Source: Spirochaetaceae bacterium (lineage in GTDB: Bacteria > Spirochaetota > Leptospiria > Leptospirales > Leptonemataceae). From it: a stretch of 64,000 nt of DNA. Position numbers and translations under genes: made by a program. This document shows positions 9,246-18,838 of this stretch, in pieces; within the stretch, counting starts at the first letter, position 1; every line of letters starts with the position of its first letter. The notes under the pieces were generated by a model that was not told the DNA's origin, made no database searches, and was given only the letters and a program-made list of their open reading frames with translations. The stretch spans positions 248,001 through 312,000 of the forward strand of contig PCBI01000017.1 of the NCBI GenBank assembly GCA_002730875.1, read 5' to 3'.

Positions 9246-10204
9246 TAGCGATCCCGACTGGCAAAGTATTCGACTACGGATCTAAGAACCGGGATAGGAT
9301 TGCGGGCTACATCATGAGTCACCGGAAGATGCTCCAGACGCTCTTCCAGGCGGCGCCTTTCCTTTTCGATTCGCACGCGGGCTTCATCCAGGCCGAGCAA
9401 GGATACCAGAGTAAGCTTGCCGGTCTTCTTATCTTTACCCGCTGTTTTTCCCAGTGTTGCGGAGTCCTGGGTTTCATCCAGTACATCATCCACCATCTGA
9501 AAAAGCAATCCCAGGTTTCGACCGAACTCGGCATAGCTTCGATGATTGGGCAGTCCCTGGAGCACCGCCCCCATAGACAGGGCCGCCTCAATCATAGCTG
9601 CGGTCTTTTCCAGATGGATGGTTTCCAATAGCTGCATTCTTTCGTCGTCGGTGTGCGGTTGAAAAAAGTCCCGCCGGGATTCCAGAAAGGCGCCCTTCTC
9701 GGCGCTCAGGTCCAGATACTGACCGGCCACCATCCGCAAGGCGCAACGACTCAGAATCTGGCTGTTCTGAGAGCTTACCGAATCTCGATCTTGATTGGTT
9801 AAGTAAAAAGACAGAGTGTTCAGGGCATCCCCGGCAAGTATGGCCGCCCATTCGTTGAATTGCCGATGACTGGAAGGTCGACCGCGACGGAGGTCGTCGT
9901 CATCCATGCTGGGAAGATCGTCGTGTATCAAGGAATAGCAGTGAATGCATTCGAGAGCCGCTGCATGTGCAAACAGCCGCTTCTCTTCGGGACCGAGCTG
10001 AAACGGATCGAAGTTTTCGCCAGGATCGTATCCGGATGAGATTAAACAGAGCACAGGCCGAATGCGCTTTCCGCCGGAAAGCAGGCTGTAGAGCACTGGC
10101 TCGGACAATTCCGGAGGGCCCAGAGACTGGATCAGTCTTCTCAGGGGCCCTTCGAAATAGGCATCTATGGCCCGAATATAGGGATCAAGGAAGCTACTAT
10201 CCAA
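9245..10204 (-). CDS. Polyprenyl (farnesyl/geranylgeranyl) diphosphate synthase
   Basis: A 319-residue trans-isoprenyl diphosphate synthase. The first Asp-rich motif is [14 protein letters not shown] (95-108) and the second is DDVLD (239-243), with GGKRIRP at 44-50 binding the diphosphate. Chain length is probably C15-C20, from the residues before the first motif (HCYSLIH), but this is inference. The frame begins with TTG at 10204, overlapping the last eight bases of ndk; no ATG lies near, and GAT-AGT follows it directly. The product would supply carriers for wall and quinone synthesis. It is coupled at its stop to tlyA. Confidence 0.92.
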   Translation of the reverse strand: MDSSFLDPYIRAIDAYFEGPLRRLIQSLGPPELSEPVLYSLLSGGKRIRPVLCLISSGYDPGENFDPFQLGPEEKRLFAHAAALECIHCYSLIHDDLPSMDDDDLRRGRPSSHRQFNEWAAILAGDALNTLSFYLTNQDRDSVSSQNSQILSRCALRMVAGQYLDLSAEKGAFLESRRDFFQPHTDDERMQLLETIHLEKTAAMIEAALSMGAVLQGLPNHRSYAEFGRNLGLLFQMVDDVLDETQDSATLGKTAGKDKKTGKLTLVSLLGLDEARVRIEKERRRLEERLEHLPVTHDVARNPIPVLRSVVEYFASRDR

Positions 10205-10613
10205 TCAGCTCCCCATCTTTAAAAAAGAAGGACACCTCGTTCTGCGCATTCTCGGCCGAGTCAGAACCATGTACTGCATTGGCTTCTTTGCTTTCGGCGT
10301 ACAGCGCTCGAATGGTGTTGGGCGCGGCTTCTTTTGGATCTGTAGCCCCGATCAGATCTCTCCACTTCTGTACGGCGCCTTCGGCTTGCAGAGCCGCCAC
10401 TACTACAGGTCCAGAGATCATATAATTGCACAGATCATCATAAAAAGGTCTTTCTTTGTGTACCTCATAGAACTTTTGTGCGTCAGATTTACTCAGTTGC
10501 AGTAGTTTCATTCCGAGGATTTTGAAACCCTCTTCCTCGATACGGGTTACAATATGGCCAATATGCTTATTTTTTACCGCATCCGGTTTGAGAATAATCA
10601 GTGTTTTTTCCAT
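10197..10613 (-). CDS. ndk: Nucleoside diphosphate kinase
   Basis: A 138-residue protein of normal length that equalises NTP pools by moving the gamma phosphate through a phospho-histidine. The signature NAVHGSDS gives the catalytic His115; the N-terminal strand [19 protein letters not shown] and the segment [17 protein letters not shown] are fully typical. It is the promoter-proximal gene of a compact operon with the prenyl synthase and tlyA, overlapping the next gene by eight bases. Confidence 0.97.
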   Translation of the reverse strand: MEKTLIILKPDAVKNKHIGHIVTRIEEEGFKILGMKLLQLSKSDAQKFYEVHKERPFYDDLCNYMISGPVVVAALQAEGAVQKWRDLIGATDPKEAAPNTIRALYAESKEANAVHGSDSAENAQNEVSFFFKDGELIG

Positions 10614-10940
10614 CGAGGTCCAAAAGCTACGGCTGCCTCATTCGTCAACGGAATTCTATCCCGGAAACCAGAGCCCTCTTTCAGAAAGGAAGATGTGGAA
10701 CTAAAGGGTCGGAATCGGCCGCGGAACGCAAGATTGGACAAATGCAAGCGCAATCGGGAAGATCAAACGAAAGCGCAATGGAGCGCTGCGAACGGTTTTT
10801 TGACTGGGGATCGGACAGCCAGACGGACCAAAAAAATCCATGCGGCATGAACCGATAAACAGAAAAAGGACAAATCCTGCGGGGGCCAGCGATCCGGCCC
10901 CGGACCGCTGGAAAAGATGCAGGAATAAAACGGAAGTTGA
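10614..10940. other. Divergent intergenic region without gene
   Basis: These 327 bases separate ndk (minus) from the gene at 10941 (plus). No frame resembles a protein and I see no RNA structure. It must hold the two divergent promoters, but I could not pick out convincing -35/-10 pairs. Confidence 0.5.
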
Positions 10941-12308
10941 ATGAAAGTTACGGAGAACGGAATCCTTTTTGAAGACCTGGCTCGGTTGAACGGCTTTTAC
11001 CTGGAGCTACGATTGCAGGGAATCCTGAAGTTTGCCGAACCGGTGGAAGACAATACCGGCAATATACTGATCAAAGAAGATGTCTATGTAAAAGAATCCT
11101 TCTTTGAAAAACTCAAAGAAATGTCCGGTTCCTACAGGGCCCATTTCCTGGTACCTCTCACCGACGAATTGATCACAAAAATTTCGGAATTCCTTGTACG
11201 CAAGTTGGGAGATCTGACCAAGGCCGGCCCCGGGCATTTTCTCACCCGGCTACTGGATTTACCCCACCATCGACCGGATGCGTACATGCGAAGCGCTTTT
11301 AGAAACAAAAGCATAGCATTGTCAGCTTACAGAATCTACCGGGATAACGACGATTTCTTCACTCATTTATGCGAGCTGGGGCTACTGAACATGGCCATCG
11401 TCATGCAGAAGTACCTGAAAGTGCGAGGCATCCATAAGAATGCCTTTTTAAGCGGCTTCTTGTCGGATCTACCCCTTGCCGGTCAATCTACGTGGAAAGA
11501 ACCATCGACAGACATTGATCAGGTTCGCTCACGAGCCCGCAAGGCAGCGGAGATGGCGGATCGTCTCCGAGTGGCTCCGGAGGTTTCCGCCTCTATCGCC
11601 GAATTTCCGCAGGGATTTCCAATTCCGGATTTTCCCCGCAACAACATTCCTGACGGCGAAGCGGGCACCTTTTCCGCGGAACACCTGGAGAACCTTACAT
11701 CATCGCCGGTGGAAGAAGAACAACTGGCCGAACAACCCATGAATGAACAGGCCCGGGAAATCCTCACAGAGTCCCTGCGAATCGCCCATTTCATTCTGGA
11801 AACGAAGAAACGCATTGAAGATAGCGACTTCTTCGCCGAAGAGATGGTGTACCGGGTGAGCTACAATGCGGGAAAGGGGGTATTTCACGACGATCTGATT
11901 CAGCCTATTGTGCGAAAGTTTCAAGAGTTCGAATTGGAAGCGCGCAAGATGCGAAGGCTGGCCGAAATCGAAAACAAGTGCATCCATCCGCCCAGCGCCT
12001 GGGCCTATCCCAAACCCAGGGCGGCTCAAATCCTGTGCCAGAATCATGTCCAGTCCTGCCCCAAAATGGTCCGCGGATGGGATATACATGTCATCTCTCC
12101 GCAGCAGGCCTTTGGCTGGCTGGGAACGGATCTCGCCGCCGGCGAATACTCCAAATGCGAATTGGAAGAGCTACTTCAGAAGGATCCGATTCTAAACGCT
12201 TCCGATGACAAGAAATCCAGAAGACCTGGCTCGTCGAACGGAGCGAAGAGCGCCGAGAACCCGGACAACCAGGAAACGACGCCCCCTCCATCAGAACCGG
12301 AAGCGTAA
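10941..12308 (+). CDS. Hypothetical protein, possibly degenerate HD-GYP-like
   Basis: A 455-residue cytoplasmic protein. After an N-terminal alpha/beta segment, residues about 120-185 (IYRDNDDFFTHLCELGLL, then FLSGFLSDLPLAG) follow the helical pattern of HD-GYP domains, where one expects a His at the end of the first helix and LLHDIGK later; here the HD pair is replaced by SD and the other ligands are not evident. If related, it would not be a phosphodiesterase. A later conserved-looking region around residue 350 has several Cys (NKCIHPPSAWAYPKPRAAQ onward). The last 35 residues are low-complexity. Start at 10941 follows GGAAG. The final 133 bases overlap the convergent DUF2752 gene. Confidence 0.55.
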   Translation: MKVTENGILFEDLARLNGFYLELRLQGILKFAEPVEDNTGNILIKEDVYVKESFFEKLKEMSGSYRAHFLVPLTDELITKISEFLVRKLGDLTKAGPGHFLTRLLDLPHHRPDAYMRSAFRNKSIALSAYRIYRDNDDFFTHLCELGLLNMAIVMQKYLKVRGIHKNAFLSGFLSDLPLAGQSTWKEPSTDIDQVRSRARKAAEMADRLRVAPEVSASIAEFPQGFPIPDFPRNNIPDGEAGTFSAEHLENLTSSPVEEEQLAEQPMNEQAREILTESLRIAHFILETKKRIEDSDFFAEEMVYRVSYNAGKGVFHDDLIQPIVRKFQEFELEARKMRRLAEIENKCIHPPSAWAYPKPRAAQILCQNHVQSCPKMVRGWDIHVISPQQAFGWLGTDLAAGEYSKCELEELLQKDPILNASDDKKSRRPGSSNGAKSAENPDNQETTPPPSEPEA

Positions 12309-12682
12309 AGCACGGCGGCTCGAAAAGCGGCAAAGAGTAGCATCACAATCAGAACCGGTGTGATCGCTTTCAGGGCCGGTTTTTCCCATCGCTCGTATAA
12401 AGCGGTGGCCCGGCGGGAAAACAGGGTGGCCGTCACCAAAAAGAGCGCCGGCAACAAAAGGATGCCAAAAGGATGATATTGCAGGGCATGCAATATATCG
12501 CCGTGCAAAAAGAAATGCACCGAGCGTGTCATTCCGCAGCCAGGGCAGGGAATTCCCGTGAGCGAATAGAAAATGCAGATAGAAACCCCGGAACTGCCCG
12601 CAAAGTAGGAGAGAATCAAAAAAAATGGTGTAAGGTAGCGAAGCGCCTGTAGGCGAGAACTCTGCGTCGGCGGAAATGGCAT
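12176..12682 (-). CDS. DUF2752 membrane protein
   Basis: A small membrane protein (168 residues from the ATG at 12682) with the DUF2752 signature GIPCPGCGMTRSVHFFLHGD between the first two membrane helices, followed by HPFGILLLPALFL. Function of the family is unknown; the Cys pair is its hallmark. A GTG at 12802 would add 40 charged residues, and I consider it less likely. The C-terminal 44 codons lie antisense to the 3' end of the preceding plus-strand gene, and that tail is variable and Gly/Ser/Phe-rich. Confidence 0.75.
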   Translation of the reverse strand: MPFPPTQSSRLQALRYLTPFFLILSYFAGSSGVSICIFYSLTGIPCPGCGMTRSVHFFLHGDILHALQYHPFGILLLPALFLVTATLFSRRATALYERWEKPALKAITPVLIVMLLFAAFRAAVLYASGSDGGGVVSWLSGFSALFAPFDEPGLLDFLSSEAFRIGSF

Positions 12683-12952
12683 ACGAATCCGCACTTTCCG
12701 TACCGAAGGGTGGCGCCCCGAACCCAATGACTCCAGCCGCCCAGGTTCGCCAGCCAAACCCTTTTTGGGGATTCGGTCCTTTTCTTTTGCCGTAGTATCC
12801 ACAGATCTACACTTCTTTCATAGCTGTTCACATTGTGGCCGCTTCCCATGTCCAGACCCCGGTAGGCTGCGCAGCATCTAGTATGATGGAACAGCCGCAA
12901 TCGGCAAGGATTTAACGCACCAATGGCTGATTCAATGGACCTATGGGAAGAC

Positions 12953-13486
12953 CTATTGGACCCGGCTTACGATTGTAGGATCGGCGTATTGAAGCGATAG
13001 ATGGTGATACTTCTCGGCCGTTTTGAGGATCATCTCCCGTTCCTGATCGGTAATTTCCCGCACCGGCCTGGCTGGCGAGCCCATAAAAAGCATTCCGGAA
13101 GGGATCTTTTTGCCTGGAGTGAGCATACTGCCGGCGGCCAGAAAGCCAAAGGGTTCAATTTCGCAGCCATCCATCACCGTAGATCCAATCCCTACAAAGG
13201 CGTGATCGTGCAGGAAGGCGCCATGAATGGTAACATTGTGGCCCAGGGTGCAATGGTTACCAATGACAGTGGGAAACTTGCCGCCGGTGACGTGAATCAT
13301 GCACATGTCCTGAATGTTGGTGTATTCGCCTATGCGAATATGGTGGACATCGCCGCGAATCGTGGAACCCCACCAGACAGAGGAGCCATTCCCAATGCGC
13401 ACATCGCCTATGACGCGGGCATCTTCGGCCACAAAGCAGGGAGTTCCCAGCTCAGGAGTTTTATCTTGATATTTGTAGATCGCCAT
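12953..13486 (-). CDS. Gamma-carbonic anhydrase-like hexapeptide protein
   Basis: A 177-residue left-handed beta-helix protein. His65 (MIHVTGG), His83 and His88 (LGHNVTIHG) match the three zinc/iron ligands of gamma-class carbonic anhydrases. Length and the C-terminal helix fit the short YrdA/PaaY-like branch, in which carbonic anhydrase activity is not always present. The start at 13486 is set by AGGAAA seven bases upstream; a longer frame to 13543 lacks such a site. Confidence 0.88.
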   Translation of the reverse strand: MAIYKYQDKTPELGTPCFVAEDARVIGDVRIGNGSSVWWGSTIRGDVHHIRIGEYTNIQDMCMIHVTGGKFPTVIGNHCTLGHNVTIHGAFLHDHAFVGIGSTVMDGCEIEPFGFLAAGSMLTPGKKIPSGMLFMGSPARPVREITDQEREMILKTAEKYHHLSLQYADPTIVSRVQ

Positions 13487-13682
13487 ATTATTTCCTGTGA
13501 TGCGTGAATGCTCCGACGGCCCATGGCAAGCTTCGATTCGCATTCGCTGGAATCAGGGGCCAGGCGCCCGTTCTATCGATGGACTGGCCGGATTTCTCTC
13601 AAATTGCCCCTGACTGTTTTGATTGGATTTTCAAGTCCGAGCGCTTTTCTGTGCTGTATTACAGGTCAAGCCCCCCGTTCTG

Positions 13683-14777
13683 TTACACGTTGAATCTAAA
13701 GTAGCAAATATCCCCATCCTGGACAATGTATTCCTTGCCTTCCAGGCGCATCTTACCCGCTTCCTTGGCCGCATTCATGGAGCCAAATTTTTCTAAATCC
13801 TGGTAAGAGGTCACCTCCGCGCGAATGAAACCTTTTTCAATATCCGAATGGATCTCTCCCGCCGCTTCCGGAGCTGTGCTACCGTTACGCGTTGTCCAGG
13901 CCCGGACTTCCTGTTCTCCGGCCGTAAAGAATGTAATCAAACCCAGAAGCGAATACGATGCTCGGATCATACGATTCAAACCTGGCTCTTCCATGCCCAT
14001 GCTTTCCAGGTATTCTTTCTGTTCCGCCTCATCCAGGCCGCCCAGTTCCTCTTCAATCTTTCCGCATAACCGAACGGTGGCCGCATTCTCCTTTGCCGCA
14101 TGCTCTTCCACGGCACTGGTCCATTCGTTTCCTGCGGAGAGAGATTCCTCATCGGTATTCATAACGTAGAGTACCGGTCGAATGGTAAGTAAATAGAACT
14201 CCGCTGCGATCTTTCGCGCATCAGCATCCAGTTCTACCGAGCGCGCGGGCTTTTCCTGCTCCAGGGCCTCCTGGATCTTCTTTCCCACGTCCAGCCTTTT
14301 GGTAGCTTCTTTGTCCCCTGATTTGGCCTTTTTCTGTAGCTTATCCAGTTGCTTTTCCAGGGATTCCATATCTGCCAGAATCAGTTCCAGATCGATGATT
14401 TTGATGTCTTCGATGGGATGCACCCGGCCCCGAACGTGCACAATGTCATCGTCGTCAAAGCAACGCACCACGTGGCAAATGGCATGGGTTTCCCGGATGT
14501 GCGAGAGAAACTTGTTTCCCAGGCCTTCGCCCTTATGGGCTCCCTCTACAAGTCCGGCAATATCTACGAATTCCATGCTGGCCGGAACTTTCTGCTTTGG
14601 CTTCACCAGTTCCGTGATTTTTTCCAGACGATTATCCGGCACATCCACCCGGCCCACATTGGGCTCGATTGTGCAGAACGGATAGTTGGCGGACTGAGCG
14701 CCTGCCTTGGTGATAGCATTAAAGATGGTGGACTTACCGACATTGGGAAGACCTACAATACCGCAACGAAGGGACAT
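13683..14777 (-). CDS. ychF: Ribosome-binding ATPase/GTPase YchF
   Basis: A 364-residue Obg-like P-loop protein. The Walker A motif is GLPNVGKS (9-16), Walker B/G3 is DIAGLVEGAHKGEGLGN, and the altered G4 (NTDE) explains ATP preference in this family. A coiled-coil insertion and the C-terminal TGS domain (IQDGDICYFRFNV at the end) are present. A good Shine-Dalgarno (AGGAAG) precedes the ATG. The protein binds ribosomes and is implicated in stress responses. Confidence 0.97.
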   Translation of the reverse strand: MSLRCGIVGLPNVGKSTIFNAITKAGAQSANYPFCTIEPNVGRVDVPDNRLEKITELVKPKQKVPASMEFVDIAGLVEGAHKGEGLGNKFLSHIRETHAICHVVRCFDDDDIVHVRGRVHPIEDIKIIDLELILADMESLEKQLDKLQKKAKSGDKEATKRLDVGKKIQEALEQEKPARSVELDADARKIAAEFYLLTIRPVLYVMNTDEESLSAGNEWTSAVEEHAAKENAATVRLCGKIEEELGGLDEAEQKEYLESMGMEEPGLNRMIRASYSLLGLITFFTAGEQEVRAWTTRNGSTAPEAAGEIHSDIEKGFIRAEVTSYQDLEKFGSMNAAKEAGKMRLEGKEYIVQDGDICYFRFNV

Positions 14778-15048
14778 GTTGCCACTTCCTGTAACCGATG
14801 CACCAGTTCAACTGAATTAAGGACGAGCTGTAGCCTTCCAGCTACCGGGGTAGAGTGGGAGTAGCCCGATTCCCGGGCTGGATGAACCGCCCCATAGACC
14901 AGTGAGAATCCGGGCAACGCCAAAGGTGTTGTCAGGACTTTCGGCCTTGCCCTTTTATGGTAGCACCGTTTGGTTGGAAACACGGGTCTCTCGGCGCATA
15001 GAAAGGGCATGAGAGCGAAATCATTGAATACCTTACAAGGATGAACAG

Positions 15049-15432
15049 ATGAAAAAGAAAGTACTGGATGTAGGACAGTGTAATCCGGACCACATGGCGA
15101 TTCGAAGCATGATCGAATCCTTTGGAGCGGAGGTGCATCGAGTGGCCCTTCCTTCTCAGGCCATGGAACTACTGCAGAAGGAGCCGTTTGATCTGGTGCT
15201 GGTAAACCGTAAAATCGACCAGGATTATACCGACGGTAAGGAACTCATCAAGATGATGAAATCCAATGAAAAGACCAGTTCCGTACCTGTGATGCTGGTT
15301 TCCAACCTCCCGGACGCTCAGAAAGAGGCGATATCCCTGGGAGCGGAAAAAGGGTTCGGAAAGGATTACATCGGAGCCAAAAACACACTGGAAATGTTAC
15401 AGCCTTACCTGGGCGCCCCGGTGCGAAGCTGA
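15049..15432 (+). CDS. Receiver-like protein lacking the phospho-acceptor Asp
   Basis: A 127-residue stand-alone domain with the alpha/beta pattern of response regulator receivers. The site after the third strand reads FDLVLVNRKID, so Asn53 stands where the phosphorylated Asp should be, and the acidic pair near the N-terminus is also absent (VGQCNPD instead of VDDxxD). The Thr/Ser and Lys positions (MLVSN, GFGKDYI) are retained. It therefore cannot be phosphorylated in the usual way and may be a constitutive or ligand-gated binding module. It is monocistronic between ychF and the metallo-beta-lactamase-fold gene. Confidence 0.8.
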   Translation: MKKKVLDVGQCNPDHMAIRSMIESFGAEVHRVALPSQAMELLQKEPFDLVLVNRKIDQDYTDGKELIKMMKSNEKTSSVPVMLVSNLPDAQKEAISLGAEKGFGKDYIGAKNTLEMLQPYLGAPVRS

Positions 15433-15580
15433 GGGGATCCCGGAAATGCACTCCTTATACAAAGAAAACAATCAAGTGTAGCAAATAGTCTTCACTCTAC
15501 CGAAATGACCTCAGGCCGGAACCAGTAAAGGGTATCATTGGCCCAAAATCGGTTTACGATCCGCAGGCATAGGTAATCCT

Positions 15581-16546
15581 GTGCCTATGAAGGTGAAGTT
15601 CTGGGGCGTTCGAGGATCCATTGCCACCCCGGTAAAGGGGCATACATTCAGAGATAAGCTGAAGCGAATCCTGAGCTATGCAACACCCTCCGACGTCATC
15701 GACGAACCTTCGGTGGATCGCTTCATCGACTCCCTGCCCTTTTCTTTGAGCCATACCTACGGGGGCAACACTACGTGCCTGGAGATTCGAACCAAAAACA
15801 ATGATCTTGTCATAGTCGATGCCGGCACCGGAATCCGGGAACTGGGAGTGAAGCTGCTTTCGGAAGGATATCTGGAAGGCAATGGTTCCGCCAGTATCCT
15901 TTTTACGCATACACACTGGGATCATATCCAGGGGCTGCCCTTCTTCATCCCCTTCTTCATCGAAGGAAACGAATTCCATATACATGCAATTAGTGACGAA
16001 ATCGAACAAAGGCTTCGCTATCAGCACAATGAAAGGCATTTTCCGGTAACCTTTGATGGAATGGATGCTACCAAGAAGTTTTATCAGCATCAGGAAGGGG
16101 AATCCTGGCCATTATACAACCTGCAGATTACTTCCAAGGGGATGAAACATCCGGGGGGGTCCTATTCTTACCGGCTGGAAGAAGATGGCAAGGTGTTGAT
16201 TTTCGGAAGTGATGCGGAGTTTCGCTCCGATGACATGGACGATGTAGAATCCTACCTGGAGTATTTCCAGGGCGCGGATGTGTTGATATTCGACACGCAA
16301 TACACTTTCGAGGAACAACTTCAGAAAATCGACTGGGGCCACAGCTCTGCCTCCATCGCCACCGACATTGCCATGCGAGCAGGAGTAAAAAAATTGATCC
16401 TGTTCCATCATGATCCTTCCTATTCTGACGAAAAGTTGGATGAGGTATTCCTTCGAGCGCTTCGCTACCGAGAAATGATGGACGTGGACAACACGTCTGA
16501 ACTGGAAATCAAGATCGCCTACGAAGGACTGGAACTGGAGATCTGA
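15581..16546 (+). CDS. Metallo-beta-lactamase-fold hydrolase
   Basis: A 321-residue MBL-fold protein that begins with the strand VKFWGVRGSI common to the RNase Z/PhnP-like branch. The metal site THTHWDH (H110, H112, D114, H115) is intact, and downstream ligands are H189 (MKHPGG), D211 (GSDAEF) and the His of LFHHDP. An insertion at residues 20-58 precedes GGNTTCLE. Substrate is unknown; the family includes cyclic phosphodiesterases and small-RNA nucleases. The frame can start at GTG 15581 (AGG seven bases upstream) or ATG 15587; the difference is two residues. Confidence 0.85.
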   Translation: MPMKVKFWGVRGSIATPVKGHTFRDKLKRILSYATPSDVIDEPSVDRFIDSLPFSLSHTYGGNTTCLEIRTKNNDLVIVDAGTGIRELGVKLLSEGYLEGNGSASILFTHTHWDHIQGLPFFIPFFIEGNEFHIHAISDEIEQRLRYQHNERHFPVTFDGMDATKKFYQHQEGESWPLYNLQITSKGMKHPGGSYSYRLEEDGKVLIFGSDAEFRSDDMDDVESYLEYFQGADVLIFDTQYTFEEQLQKIDWGHSSASIATDIAMRAGVKKLILFHHDPSYSDEKLDEVFLRALRYREMMDVDNTSELEIKIAYEGLELEI

Positions 16547-16728
16547 CTCGACTCATAGGGACTGGAGTCTCGCCGGCCTGGCCAAAGACTGGAAATCGTT
16601 TTTTTTGACGGGGAACTGGAGGCCTGAAGCGCCCGCGATAGGGGAATCTCCATCCGCCGGTGGCGAGCCGGTTTGCCCCGGAATTCGGGTCCGGGCACAA
16701 AAACGGGCAACGGCGTAGGAGGCCAATT

Positions 16729-17025
16729 ATGCGAACAACAAGAAAAAGCAACCGTCAGAAATCAATCCCGTCTTCCGGGTTATGGATTCTGGTTTCGGTG
16801 CTACTGTTTCTGGCCCTGGCTTCGGTTTGCTCGGTAAAGAATGAGAAGACCAACGGCGCTGGAAGCGGGGAAGGTCCGGACTATTGCCCGGCTCTGGGCG
16901 AATGCTTTGACGATTGCAATACTCGATACCCGCCGCAGCATGGTTCGAATGAAATCGAAGTCTGTTTATATCAATGCATTCAGAAACATGGTACTCCGGA
17001 ACCCTGCGGCAATCTCGCTATGTAG
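16729..17025 (+). CDS. Small secreted or anchored Cys-rich protein
   Basis: A 98-residue protein not in a family I know. A very good Shine-Dalgarno (TAGGAGG) sits before the ATG, and residues about 18-36 form a signal peptide or membrane anchor (LWILVSVLLFLALASVC). The mature part has six Cys: two pairs in C-x3-C spacing (CFDDC and CLYQC) separated by about 16 residues, with flanking Cys. C-x3-C twins are the pattern of disulfide-stapled helical hairpins. The Cys at the end of the hydrophobic stretch could be a lipobox Cys, but Val at -1 would be unusual. Confidence 0.7.
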   Translation: MRTTRKSNRQKSIPSSGLWILVSVLLFLALASVCSVKNEKTNGAGSGEGPDYCPALGECFDDCNTRYPPQHGSNEIEVCLYQCIQKHGTPEPCGNLAM

Positions 17026-17107
17026 AGCCGATTTCCGGGGCCGCATTTTCCACATGCCGAATGGGGCGTAAACCGCGGCCACCGGCGAAAGCCAGCATTA
17101 GGGCCGT

Positions 17108-17587
17108 TCAGCGAATTAAGGCAAGCGCTAGAATCGCAAAGCCGATGACCAGAGACAGGCAGCCGGTGCCCAGGATGAAATAATATAGCCCCAGGCCGCC
17201 GTGTAGAAGCACCAGCCGTTGCGAATCGTCGGGATCCTTTCGGACAGGAACCCGTTCCGGAAAACGCTCCATCCATCGCTGGATGGTTCTTTCATCGGAT
17301 ATTGGCGATTCGGGGAAGATCGCCGAAGATCGGATACCGGAATCCTCTTCCACAAAGGTCAGGTTTGCCTCTTTGCGAAAGGCCGGGGCCCCTCCTCCGG
17401 GCCGTTTCGCCGTCACCACTTCCCGTTCCACAATCACAGCGGTCACTTCCCGCCATTGAAGCAGTTGCTTTCTGCGTCGTATGTGCCGGGCGGCGGCCAG
17501 GATGGCTCCGGCCCCTATCAGTAAAAAAAGCGCTGCAATGGCAAATATCATGGGCGTCAGTAAAGCAGCCACGGTGCTTCCGGACAA
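17108..17587 (-). CDS. DUF3592-like two-helix membrane protein
   Basis: A protein of about 159 residues with one membrane helix near each end (residues 8-33 and 133-158) and a soluble beta-rich region between them that starts with [12 protein letters not shown], the layout of DUF3592 proteins. Function unknown. The frame begins with TTG at 17587; an ATG at 17551 would give a shorter first helix. It is transcribed divergently from purT, about 56 bases away. Confidence 0.6.
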   Translation of the reverse strand: MSGSTVAALLTPMIFAIAALFLLIGAGAILAAARHIRRRKQLLQWREVTAVIVEREVVTAKRPGGGAPAFRKEANLTFVEEDSGIRSSAIFPESPISDERTIQRWMERFPERVPVRKDPDDSQRLVLLHGGLGLYYFILGTGCLSLVIGFAILALALIR

Positions 17588-17643
17588 GAGATACCTGGCA
17601 AAAATCCTTGCGCTTCAGCGAAAAGCGCGAACCTATGCATTCC

Positions 17644-18834
17644 ATGACAGCCATTGGAACCCCTCTAACCAGCACAGCCACCCGTGTACTTTTCTGCGGA
17701 GCCGGCGAACTGGCCAAGGAAGTAATCATCGAACTACAACGATTGGGAGTGGAAGTGATAGCCGTAGACCGGTATCCCAACGCGCCGGGCATGCAGGTGG
17801 CTCACCGCAGCCACGTAATCGATATGCTGGATGGGTTCGCATTGCGAAACATCATCGAACAGGAGAAGCCCCATTACATTGTGCCTGAAATCGAAGCCAT
17901 AGCCACCGAGGAGCTACTGAAGTTGGAGCGGGAAGGATTCCAGGTTGTACCAACGGCCAGGGCTGTAAGGCTTACCATGGACCGAGAAGGGATTCGCAAG
18001 TTGGCGGCGGAAGAACTGAAGCTACCCACCTCGGCGTATCGATTCGCCGAAAGCCTGGATGAATACAAGAAGGCAGCCGAAGAAATTGGCTTTCCTTTTC
18101 TTGTGAAGCCAGTGATGAGTAGCTCCGGCAAAGGGCAAAGCCTGGTGCGAGAGGAGGACGGCCCGGAAGCGGTGCAGGCAGCCTTCGATTATGCCCAGAG
18201 TGGCGGACGGGCGGGAAAAGGAAGAATCATCGTCGAAGGATTCATCGATTTCGACTATGAAATCACCTTGCTCACAGTGCGCCACAAAGGAGGCACTTCC
18301 TTTTGTCCTCCAGTAGGACACCAACAGATCGACGGGGATTACAGACAGAGCTGGCAACCCCATCCCATGAGCGATACCGCATTGGAACGCTCGCAGGAAA
18401 TCGCCCGCACCGTTACCGACAACCTGGGCGGCATGGGAATATTCGGAGTGGAGCTATTCGTCAAAGGCGATGATGTCTGGTTTAGCGAAGTGAGCCCCCG
18501 ACCCCACGACACAGGTCTGGTTACCCTCTTGAGCCAGGATTTGAGCGAATTTGCCCTCCATGCCCGGGCCATTCTGGATTTGCCCATTCCGGCTATCCGT
18601 CAACTGGGCGCCTGCGCCAGTCAGGCCCTGGTATTTCAGGGTCAGAGCAATCAGCCTAAATTCGCCGGTCTGGACAAAGCCCTGAACAACGAAAATGTGC
18701 AACTAAGACTCTTCGGCAAACCTGAGATCCACGGGATCCGGCGCATGGGTGTGGTTCTGGCCCGAGGCGCAACGATTCAAGCAGCCCGAGACCTGGCTGC
18801 GCAGGCCGCCGATAGCATCGAGCTGATACAGTGA
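17644..18834 (+). CDS. purT: Formate-dependent GAR transformylase
   Basis: A 396-residue ATP-grasp enzyme that formylates glycinamide ribonucleotide with formate and ATP in purine synthesis. It aligns along its full length with E. coli PurT (392 residues): [26 protein letters not shown] at the start of the preATP-grasp domain, [13 protein letters not shown] for the ATP loop, [15 protein letters not shown] and [10 protein letters not shown] near the active site. The ATG at 17644 aligns with the E. coli start; another ATG at 17635 is possible. The frame is open further upstream, but that is antisense to the DUF3592 gene. Four bases separate it from the next gene. Confidence 0.97.
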   Translation: MTAIGTPLTSTATRVLFCGAGELAKEVIIELQRLGVEVIAVDRYPNAPGMQVAHRSHVIDMLDGFALRNIIEQEKPHYIVPEIEAIATEELLKLEREGFQVVPTARAVRLTMDREGIRKLAAEELKLPTSAYRFAESLDEYKKAAEEIGFPFLVKPVMSSSGKGQSLVREEDGPEAVQAAFDYAQSGGRAGKGRIIVEGFIDFDYEITLLTVRHKGGTSFCPPVGHQQIDGDYRQSWQPHPMSDTALERSQEIARTVTDNLGGMGIFGVELFVKGDDVWFSEVSPRPHDTGLVTLLSQDLSEFALHARAILDLPIPAIRQLGACASQALVFQGQSNQPKFAGLDKALNNENVQLRLFGKPEIHGIRRMGVVLARGATIQAARDLAAQAADSIELIQ

Positions 18835-18838
18835 TACA

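Noticed and set aside
14778-15048. Possible riboswitch upstream of the receiver-like gene
   Set aside because: Only two short hairpins are visible and no known aptamer core could be matched.
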